Below, piece by piece: positions 41,735-48,366 of a stretch of DNA of 64,000 bases; the first letter of the stretch is position 1; every line of letters begins with the position of its first letter. Source of the DNA: Agromyces intestinalis (GTDB lineage Bacteria; Actinomycetota; Actinomycetes; Actinomycetales; Microbacteriaceae). The notes below the pieces were generated by a model, which did not search any database, had not been told where the DNA came from, and saw nothing but the letters and a program-made list of their open reading frames with translations. A program made the position numbers and the translations under genes. The stretch lies in contig NZ_CP043505.1 in the NCBI RefSeq assembly GCF_008365295.1, positions 62,001-126,000 on the forward strand, in the 5' to 3' direction.

Positions 41735-43557
41735 CTCTGCACGACGGACAGGTCGAGCGGGAAGTCGACCGGGAACTCGCCGAACAGCAGTCGCCCGGCA
41801 TCGGCGGCAGACTCGCGTACCGCCACCGCGACCTCGTCGGCGAGTTCAGCGGGCGTGTGCACGATGATCTCGTCGTGCAGGTAGTAGACCAGGTGCGGGC
41901 GACGGGCGAACACCGGCCCCGCGGCCGTCGCCGGCGGCGAGGCATCCGACTGGTCTTCGAGCTCGCCGAGCCGGGCGAGGCGGGCCCGCACGCCGGCCAT
42001 CCAGCAGAGCGCCCACTCCGCCGCGGTGCCCTGCACGACGAAGTTGCGTGTGAACCGGCCCCAGTCGCGCGCCGACGACCGGGCCCGGCGCTCGTCCTGC
42101 GCGGTCGCGTCGGGTTCGGTCGCGCGCGCCTGGGTCGCCCGCCAGGACGCGGGCGGCAGCGGAGACGATCGGCCGAGCAGGGTCGTGACGCGCGCTCCGC
42201 GCTCGCCGGTGGCGGCCGCACGATCGACGAGGGCCATCGCGGCCGGGAACGCACGGGCGAGACGCGGCAGCAAGCGGCCGCTCTCGCCGGTCGTCGCACC
42301 GTACATCGCCCCGAGCAGGGCGATCTTCGCCTCGCCGCGTGTGGCCACGACACCCGCGTCGACGATCCCCTGGTAGATGTCGCGCCCGCGCGCGGCCTCG
42401 GCCATGCGCAGGTCGCCGGCCATCGCGGCGAGCACGCGCGGTTCGAGCTGGGCGGCGTCGGCGACCACGAGCTGCCAGCCGGGGTCGGCGACCACGGCGG
42501 TGCGCACCTGTTTGGGCAGCTGCAGGGCTCCCCCGCCGGACGTCGCCCACCGGCCGGTCGCCGTGCCGCCGGGCACGTAGTCGGGGCGGAATCGACCGCC
42601 GATGACCCAGGTCTCGAGCCAGCCCCAGCCGTTCGCGCTCAGCAGGCGTGCGAGCCGCTTGTACGCGAGCAGCGGCGTGATCGCGGGGTGGTCGTGCTCG
42701 CGGAGTTCCCACCGCGCCGTGGAGTCGACGCGGATGCCCGCCGCGCGCAACGCCCGCAGCAGCTCGACCTGCGAGTCGAGGTTCAGCGTCGGCGCGGCGA
42801 GCTCGATGCGCACGTGCGCGGCGAGCTCCTCCATGCGCGCCGGCTTGGCGCCGGGCCGCGGGCGCGGGCCGAGCGCGTCGGTCAGCACCCGATCGTGGGT
42901 CGCCGAGTCCCAGGGCACACCGGCCGCGGTCAGCTCGGCGCCGATGAGGGCGCCCGCCGATTCGGCGGCCAGCAGCAGCCGCAATCGCGGCGGGCGTGCG
43001 CTTCGGGCTACGATCGCGAGCTGCCGATCGTGCTCGTCGGCGACCTGGTGCGGCGTCGCCCGGCCGAGCGCATCGGATGCCGCACCGGAAGCCTCCCCGA
43101 TGCGCCCCTCGCGGGGACCGCCGTCGGCGACGTCGTCGAGTTCGTCGAGTTCGAAGAGCGCGACCCGGTCGGCGGAGGACGCCGTGGCCGGCGCTGCAGC
43201 CGCACCGGGAATCGACGCGGCCGCGTGCGTCGCGTCGAGCGCGAGCTCGGCCGGGCCGGGCGCGAGCCAGGACGGACGCGGCGGATGCTCCGTGCGTGAC
43301 GTGTCCGCGTCGGTCGACCACTCGAGGATCGCCGCCGAGAGCCGGAGATCGCTGCACCGCTCGATGCGCACGCCCGCCGTGAGCAGCAACGGCGCCCAAC
43401 GGCGCGTGTCGCTCCACACCCATCGCGGACGCATGTGCTCGAACAGCGCGACGAGCGACGGGAACTCGGCGAGGCGACCCTCAGCGAGCAGGGTGCCGGC
43501 GTCGGGATCGAACAGGCCCACCCGGCCGGGCTCGAGGTCGCCGACCGTGATCCGCAC
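41713..43557 (-). CDS. Family A DNA polymerase with degenerate exonuclease domain
   Basis: The 614-residue protein is shorter than DNA polymerase I and lacks the 5'-nuclease. The polymerase domain has motif A (VVADAAQLEPRVLAAMAGD), motif B (EAKIALLGAMYGAT) and motif C (YLHDEIIVHT). The N-terminal 3'-5' exonuclease-like region lacks a recognisable ExoI DxE; only CSDLRLSAAIL resembles an exonuclease motif. It is usually annotated as bifunctional exonuclease/polymerase in actinobacteria and its cellular role is unclear. Start is the GTG at 43557, 6 bases after GACAAT. It is divergent from the nuclease gene. Confidence 0.85.
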   Translation of the reverse strand: MRITVGDLEPGRVGLFDPDAGTLLAEGRLAEFPSLVALFEHMRPRWVWSDTRRWAPLLLTAGVRIERCSDLRLSAAILEWSTDADTSRTEHPPRPSWLAPGPAELALDATHAAASIPGAAAAPATASSADRVALFELDELDDVADGGPREGRIGEASGAASDALGRATPHQVADEHDRQLAIVARSARPPRLRLLLAAESAGALIGAELTAAGVPWDSATHDRVLTDALGPRPRPGAKPARMEELAAHVRIELAAPTLNLDSQVELLRALRAAGIRVDSTARWELREHDHPAITPLLAYKRLARLLSANGWGWLETWVIGGRFRPDYVPGGTATGRWATSGGGALQLPKQVRTAVVADPGWQLVVADAAQLEPRVLAAMAGDLRMAEAARGRDIYQGIVDAGVVATRGEAKIALLGAMYGATTGESGRLLPRLARAFPAAMALVDRAAATGERGARVTTLLGRSSPLPPASWRATQARATEPDATAQDERRARSSARDWGRFTRNFVVQGTAAEWALCWMAGVRARLARLGELEDQSDASPPATAAGPVFARRPHLVYYLHDEIIVHTPAELADEVAVAVRESAADAGRLLFGEFPVDFPLDLSVVQSYGDTGD

Positions 43558-43563
43558 GGTCTC

Positions 43564-43569
43564 ATTGTC
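43564..43569 (-). promoter_or_regulatory. -10-like hexamer (GACAAT) for the family A polymerase gene
   Basis: GACAAT is read on the minus strand 6 bases before the GTG at 43557. Confidence 0.4.
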
Positions 43570-43633
43570 GCGCCGACCTCGGACATGCGTGTCGGAAGGG
43601 TGCGGCAGACTCTCCCGCGTCGAAGGGAGCAGC

Positions 43634-44425
43634 ATGGTCGCGGTGCGATTCGCCTGCGGGCATGGCGCGGGTGCCGGCGGCTCGGTGACGATCTCGCGCG
43701 ACTGCCCGGTCTGCCGGCTGATCGACGAGACCCAGCGCTCTCGTGGCGAGCTCCTCGGCCGCGTCGCTCCCGCCCAGCGCGCCCGGCTCGCCGTCGAGAC
43801 CCGCGTCGGCGCCGAGTACGAATGGCGCTGCGCTCGCGGCCATGATCGCTACGCCGCGACGGTGGTCGAGCAACTCACGGGCACCGGCTGCGCGAAGTGC
43901 CGCGCGGCCGCCGAGGCCCCCGCGGCGGTGCGCGAGGCCGGTCTCGCCTTCATCGACCACGGCCTGCGCACCCGCACCTCGGCGACCGAGCATCGACTCC
44001 GCACCCTGCTCGACCAGCGCATCCGGTTGCCGCACCGCGTCAACGCCGTGCACATCCGGCGCACGTTCCACGGTCGCACGGTGGTCTGGCCCGACATCCT
44101 CGTGCCCGCACTGCGCGTCGCGATCGAGTACGACGACCCCGGCCGCGGTGGGCGTTCGCATCGCGGGCTCCGCGAGGCATCCGACCTCGAGAAAGATGCC
44201 GCGCTGCGCGAAGTCGGTTGGGAGGTGATCCGTGTACGCGGGGGCGGGCTCGGCCCGCTCGGGCGCTACAGCATCGTCTGCACGTCCATCACCCACCACG
44301 TCGCCGACGCCGTGCTCGCGCACCTGCGAGACATCCGGGGCGTCGAAGCGGTGGCGGCCATCGCCCGAACCGAGCCCGAATCGACCGCGAACCCTGTTCC
44401 GCGCGGCGTCCGCCCGCTAGGGTGA
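43634..44425 (+). CDS. Zinc-ribbon and DUF559/Vsr-like nuclease-fold protein
   Basis: The 263-residue protein has two zinc-binding modules: Cys8/His10 with Cys24/Cys27, and Cys66/His70 with Cys86/Cys89. A restriction endonuclease-like domain follows. Its likely active site is Glu119, Asp154 in WPDILV and Glu165 in VAIEYDD. The following SDLEKDAALREVGWEVIRVRG matches the DUF559 pattern (basic helix then GW-x-V-x-R). This argues for an active PD-(D/E)xK-type DNA endonuclease. It has a Shine-Dalgarno sequence (AGGGAG) and is divergent from the polymerase gene. No methyltransferase or other restriction partner is nearby. Confidence 0.75.
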   Translation: MVAVRFACGHGAGAGGSVTISRDCPVCRLIDETQRSRGELLGRVAPAQRARLAVETRVGAEYEWRCARGHDRYAATVVEQLTGTGCAKCRAAAEAPAAVREAGLAFIDHGLRTRTSATEHRLRTLLDQRIRLPHRVNAVHIRRTFHGRTVVWPDILVPALRVAIEYDDPGRGGRSHRGLREASDLEKDAALREVGWEVIRVRGGGLGPLGRYSIVCTSITHHVADAVLAHLRDIRGVEAVAAIARTEPESTANPVPRGVRPLG

Positions 44426-44472
44426 TTCCACCCCTCCCCGGCCGCTTCACCCTGCCTGAAAGTGACCCACCC

Positions 44473-44943
44473 GTGCTGTTGCCCTTCCTCATCGTCGGAG
44501 GCCTCGGCCTCATCCTGCTCGTGATCTCGCTCGTCGTCGGCGACCTGCTGGATCACTTCGACGTCGGCGACGGATTCCTGTCGGGCACCGCACTCTCGGT
44601 CGGGCTCGTCGTGTTCGGCGCCTCGGGTGTGCTCGCCGCGTCCTTCGGGTGGGACCTGGTGTGGGCGTACGTGCTCGCCGTGGGCCTCGCCCTCGTCGCC
44701 TATGTGATCAGCATCCTCGCGATCCGCAGCCTCACCAGGTCGAGCGACGGCGTGCCCGCTTCGGCGGTCGGACTCGCCGGCGTCACCACCTCGCCGGTCG
44801 GACCCGCGGGCGGCGAGGTCCGCCTCGACGGGCCCGGCGAGCTCGAACGGCGCCTCGCGTTCGCCGACCACGACATCGAGTCGGGCGTGCGCATTCGCGT
44901 CGTCGAGCACGACGGCGCACGGGTCAAGGTCGTCCCCGCGTAG
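44473..44943 (+). CDS. NfeD-like membrane protein
   Basis: The 156-residue protein has hydrophobic segments LLPFLIVGGLGLILLVISLVVG, a Gly-rich FLSGTALSVGLVVFGASGVLA and a third helix. The C-terminal OB-fold domain (GLAGVTTSPVGPAGGEVRL, ending GVRIRVVEHDGARVKVVP) is typical of NfeD. The start is uncertain: GTG at 44473 gives the expected hydrophobic N-terminus, GTG at 44422 would add 17 residues. The flotillin-type partner follows 65 bases downstream. Confidence 0.8.
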   Translation: MLLPFLIVGGLGLILLVISLVVGDLLDHFDVGDGFLSGTALSVGLVVFGASGVLAASFGWDLVWAYVLAVGLALVAYVISILAIRSLTRSSDGVPASAVGLAGVTTSPVGPAGGEVRLDGPGELERRLAFADHDIESGVRIRVVEHDGARVKVVPA

Positions 44944-45008
44944 TCTCCCTCCCCTCATTCAGCCGGTCCGCGCCGGCCGAGTCATCCGACCGCCTGTGAA
45001 AGGAACCC

Positions 45009-46469
45009 ATGTTCGACCCCCTGCTCACCCAGATCATCGCCGTCGTCGCGATCGTCATCGCGGTGCTCGCGCTGCTGACGTTCATCGCACGACGCATCCG
45101 CCGCGTGCCGCCCAACGAAGCGCTCGTCATCGTCGGTCGGGGTGCCGGCCGCCCCGCTCCCGGTGAGTCCCCCGTCAGCCAGCGGGTCGTGATCGGCGGT
45201 CGCACCTTCATCTGGCCGGTCCTGCAGCAGGGCTTCGCGATCTCGCTCGAACAGCGCCAGATCGGCATCACGGTCGAGGGCGTCGACAAGAACCGCATCA
45301 AGATCGCCATCAAGGCCTCGATCAACTTCAAGGTCAACGGCACCGAAGACGGCGTGCGCCGCGCGGCTCAGCGCTTCCTGTCGCAGCAGGGTGCGCTGAC
45401 CGACATCATCAAGGAGTCCCTCGAGGGTTCGCTGCGCTCCATCGTCGGCGACATGACGATCGAGCAGATCATCTCCGACCGCAAGGGCCTCTCCGACCGG
45501 GTCGTCACCGAGACCAAGGCCGACCTCGCCGAGCAGGGCCTGCAGGTCGACCTGCTGAACATCTCCGACATCTCGACTCCCGGCAGCGACTACCTCGCGA
45601 ACCTGGGTCGTGCCGAGGCGGCCCGCGCCCGCCAGGTCGCCGAGGTCTCCGAGGCCGAGGCCGCACGGGCCAGCGAGTTCGCCCGCATCGAGGCGGCCGA
45701 GCAGATCGCCGAACGTCAGAAGGCGCTGAGCCTGAAGCAGGCCACGATCAAGGCCGAGACCGACCGCGCCAACGCCGAGGCCGAGGCCGCCGGCCAGCTC
45801 GCGAAGGCCGAGCAGGACAAGCTCGTCGCGGTGCAGGAGCGCGACGCGCTCTCAGAGCAGGCCCTCGTCACCCAGGAGCGGCTCGACATCGAGATCCGCA
45901 AGCCCGCCGAGGCCGAGGCGTACGCCGAGGTGCAGCGCGCGACCGCCCAGCGCGACGCCGCCAACGCGGCGACCGAGGCCGACGCGTACAAGCGCACGAA
46001 GATCGCCGAGGCGAACAAGGTCGCCGCCGTGCAGGACGCCGAGGCGGCCGCGACCGCGGTGCGCTTCGCCGGCGAAGCAGAGCGCGACCGCCAGGTCGCC
46101 CTCGCGGCCGGTATCCGTGCCGACGGTGAGGCGCGTGCCGCGGCGGTGCAGGCCGAGGGTCTCGCCGACGCCGCGGCCACCGATGCCAAGGCCGAGGCGC
46201 TGAAGAAGTACGGCGAGGCCGCGCTCGCACAAGAGATCATCTCGCGTCTGCCCGAGATCATCCGCGCCGCCGCCGAGCCGATCAGTGCGATCGACAAGCT
46301 CACCGTCGTCTCGACCGACGGCGCGAGCGCGCTCACGAAGACCGTCGGCCAGGTGCTCGGCGAGGGCACCGAGGTCGTCAAGTCGCTCACCGGTCTCGAC
46401 GTGAGCGCCGTGCTCGCAGGCCTCGCGGGCAGCCAGCTCGGGCGCCCGCCCGCCGAGCCGCGCGACTGA
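45009..46469 (+). CDS. Flotillin-like SPFH domain protein
   Basis: The 486-residue protein has an N-terminal membrane helix (LLTQIIAVVAIVIAVLALLTFIA) and an SPFH domain (RRVPPNEALVIVGRG, FIWPVLQQGF, VDKNRIKIAIKASINFKV). A long Ala/Glu-rich coiled coil (about residues 200-390) follows, and the C-terminal region includes IISRLPEIIRAAAEPISAIDKL. Flotillins scaffold ordered membrane domains. The adjacent NfeD-like gene is the usual partner. AAAGGAA precedes the ATG. Confidence 0.9.
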   Translation: MFDPLLTQIIAVVAIVIAVLALLTFIARRIRRVPPNEALVIVGRGAGRPAPGESPVSQRVVIGGRTFIWPVLQQGFAISLEQRQIGITVEGVDKNRIKIAIKASINFKVNGTEDGVRRAAQRFLSQQGALTDIIKESLEGSLRSIVGDMTIEQIISDRKGLSDRVVTETKADLAEQGLQVDLLNISDISTPGSDYLANLGRAEAARARQVAEVSEAEAARASEFARIEAAEQIAERQKALSLKQATIKAETDRANAEAEAAGQLAKAEQDKLVAVQERDALSEQALVTQERLDIEIRKPAEAEAYAEVQRATAQRDAANAATEADAYKRTKIAEANKVAAVQDAEAAATAVRFAGEAERDRQVALAAGIRADGEARAAAVQAEGLADAAATDAKAEALKKYGEAALAQEIISRLPEIIRAAAEPISAIDKLTVVSTDGASALTKTVGQVLGEGTEVVKSLTGLDVSAVLAGLAGSQLGRPPAEPRD

Positions 46470-46580
46470 CACGGGTCGAACCCGCGAGTCCGCCCGGTCC
46501 GATGTTCGCATCGCGGCCGGGCGGACTCGTTTCCGACCACCGAATCCCGCCTCGATTCCTCAGCACGGCCCGGCGACCGT

Positions 46581-46586
46581 TACGGT
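46581..46586 (+). promoter_or_regulatory. -10-like hexamer (TACGGT) for the hydratase-fold gene
   Basis: TACGGT lies 7 bases before the GTG at 46594, which is why that start is preferred to the GTG at 46588. Confidence 0.4.
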
Positions 46587-46593
46587 TGTGCAG

Positions 46594-47742
46594 GTGCATC
46601 CTTCTGTCAGCGCCGCCGTCGTCGGCCGCACCGGCCACCTGAGCCTCAACCGTCCCGATTCGATCAACGCGATCGACCTCGAGATGATGCTCGCCCTGAC
46701 CGAGACGCTCGACGCGTGGGCGATCGACCCCGCCGTCTCGATGGTCCTGCTGGACGGATTCGGCGACTACGGGTTCTGCGCGGGCGGCGACTTCCGCGAG
46801 ATCCTGGCGCGCGCGGCCGAGGGCATGACGATCGGCACGGTCTTCTTCCGCAACGAGTACCGACTCATCGCGAAGCTCGCCGAGTTCCCCAAGCCGATCG
46901 TGTCGATCATGCACGGCATGACCATGGGCGGCGGAATCTCGCTCGCCGGGCACGTCACCACGCGGGTCGTGACCGATCGAGTGCGATTGGGGCAACCCGA
47001 GACCGGCTACGGCTTCGTCCCCGACGGCGGCGCGACCTGGCGGCTCGCCCGCACCCCCGGCGAGATCGGCACGTATGTAGCGCTGAACTCGGTCGACCTG
47101 ACCGCCGCGGATGCGATCGCCCTCGGCTTCGCCGACGTGGTGGTTCCGGCCGGGCGCGTCGCTGAACTGACCAGCGCGCTCCTCGGGGCCACCGACGCGG
47201 CCGAGCTCGACGAGCTGGTCCGCCGATTCTCGACGGACGCCGGCCCGTCGCCGGTGCTCGCGGGTCGTGACTGGATCGACGCCTGCTACTCGGCAGACAC
47301 CGTGCAGACGATCCTCGAGCGGCTCTGGACGTTCTCGAACGGCGAGGTCGTCGGCGGGGTGCGCGCGGCCGACTCGAACGACCCCGACGCCGCGGCCAAC
47401 GCCGCTGCCGCCGCCGACACGCTGCTGCACCTTTCGCCGACGGCGCTCGTGGCGACGCTGCGGTCGGTGCGCGCGGCCCGCGACGGCGAGTCGCTGCGCG
47501 ACGCCCTCGAGCGCGAGCTGCGCCTCGCGCGCTGGTTCACGACCCAGCCCGACCTGTTCACCGGCGTGCAGGCGCTCGTGGCCCAGAACACCGACTCGCT
47601 GCACCAGGCCTCGGTGCCCGATTGGAGGCCAGCCGACCTCGCCGACGTCGATCTCACCGACATCGTCGCCGCCATGGAGATGCCGCTGCGCCACAGCGTG
47701 TTCCCGCGCGGCCTCGGCATCCCCGAGGAGCCGGCCGAGTAG
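46594..47742 (+). CDS. Enoyl-CoA hydratase/isomerase family, 3-hydroxyisobutyryl-CoA hydrolase-like
   Basis: The 382-residue crotonase-fold protein is longer than simple hydratases. It has HLSLNRPDSINAIDLEM, the oxyanion-hole segment GFCAGGDFREI, HGMTMGGGISLAGH, and the Glu/Asp region PETGYGFVPDGGATW. The C-terminal half is the lid typical of 3-hydroxyisobutyryl-CoA hydrolases of valine breakdown. No valine pathway genes are near. The start follows a TACGGT hexamer rather than a ribosome binding site. Confidence 0.82.
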   Translation: MHPSVSAAVVGRTGHLSLNRPDSINAIDLEMMLALTETLDAWAIDPAVSMVLLDGFGDYGFCAGGDFREILARAAEGMTIGTVFFRNEYRLIAKLAEFPKPIVSIMHGMTMGGGISLAGHVTTRVVTDRVRLGQPETGYGFVPDGGATWRLARTPGEIGTYVALNSVDLTAADAIALGFADVVVPAGRVAELTSALLGATDAAELDELVRRFSTDAGPSPVLAGRDWIDACYSADTVQTILERLWTFSNGEVVGGVRAADSNDPDAAANAAAAADTLLHLSPTALVATLRSVRAARDGESLRDALERELRLARWFTTQPDLFTGVQALVAQNTDSLHQASVPDWRPADLADVDLTDIVAAMEMPLRHSVFPRGLGIPEEPAE

Positions 47743-47842
47743 GTCGTCGAAGCGCTCGTTGGATCCACCGCCGGCGACCCGGGTATCCGCCGGGGTGGTC
47801 ACGGGTGCGACGACACTGCGGCTCGCGCAGGCTGGTGGTGAT

Positions 47843-47871
47843 CGATCCTCGCGCACCGCGCGCGAGGATCG
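47843..47871. promoter_or_regulatory. 12-bp inverted repeat upstream of the VOC gene
   Basis: CGATCCTCGCGC and GCGCGAGGATCG form perfect arms around a 5-base loop, ending 18 bases before the VOC ATG and just before its Shine-Dalgarno sequence. It could be a terminator of the upstream gene, an operator or an RNA hairpin; there is no T-run. Confidence 0.5.
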
Positions 47872-47889
47872 CGAGGGAGAGCTGCTTCG

Positions 47890-48321
47890 ATGGACATGAA
47901 GCTCGAGTCGATCGTGCTGCCGGTCGCCGACGTCGACCGGACGAGGGCGTACTTCGAGACGCTGGGTTGGCAGGTGGATCTCGACCACCAGGCCGACGGG
48001 TTCCCCATCGTGCAGGTGACCCCACCCGGTTCGCCCTGCTCAGTCGTCTTCGGCACCGGGCTGGCCGCAGCGCCCGCCGGCAGTATTCGCGGCCTGCTGC
48101 TGAGCGTCGCCGACCTCGAAGCGGCACGCGCCGAGTTGACCGCCCGCGGGGTCGACGTGAGCGAGATCTTCCACGACGCCTCCGGAACGGCGTCGTACGC
48201 CGAAACGTATGCCCGAGCACCCGGACTCGATCCCGAGCGCCGCAGCCACGCGTCGTTCGCCACGTTCTCGGATCCCGACGGAAACGTCTGGCAGCTCCGA
48301 GAGATCTCGACGTTCGGCTGA
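47890..48321 (+). CDS. VOC (glyoxalase/dioxygenase fold) protein, copy 1
   Basis: The 143-residue protein has two beta-alpha-beta-beta-beta modules starting ESIVLPVADVDRTRAYFETLGW and ending FSDPDGNVWQLREIS. The Glu in the last strand and the preceding His/Gln positions suggest a metal site, but the reaction is unknown. It is clearly paralogous to the VOC gene at 63386. GAGGGAGA precedes the ATG. The LAL-type regulator follows after the short tandem repeat. Confidence 0.85.
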   Translation: MDMKLESIVLPVADVDRTRAYFETLGWQVDLDHQADGFPIVQVTPPGSPCSVVFGTGLAAAPAGSIRGLLLSVADLEAARAELTARGVDVSEIFHDASGTASYAETYARAPGLDPERRSHASFATFSDPDGNVWQLREISTFG

Positions 48322-48330
48322 TCGTCGGTC

Positions 48331-48365
48331 GAGGAGGCGAGGAGGCGAGGAGGCGAGGAGGCGAG
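48331..48365 (+). repeat. 8-bp tandem repeat (GAGGAGGC) overlapping the LAL gene ribosome binding site
   Basis: The unit is repeated exactly four times plus GAG, ending one base before the ATG at 48367. Each unit contains a perfect Shine-Dalgarno core (GAGGAGG), so several ribosome binding sites lie in tandem. Confidence 0.9.
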
Positions 48366-48366
48366 C

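Noticed and set aside
48331..48365. GAGGAGGC repeats as a CRISPR or attachment site
   Set aside because: The units are directly adjacent with no spacers, no integrase is near, and the placement fits a ribosome binding site.
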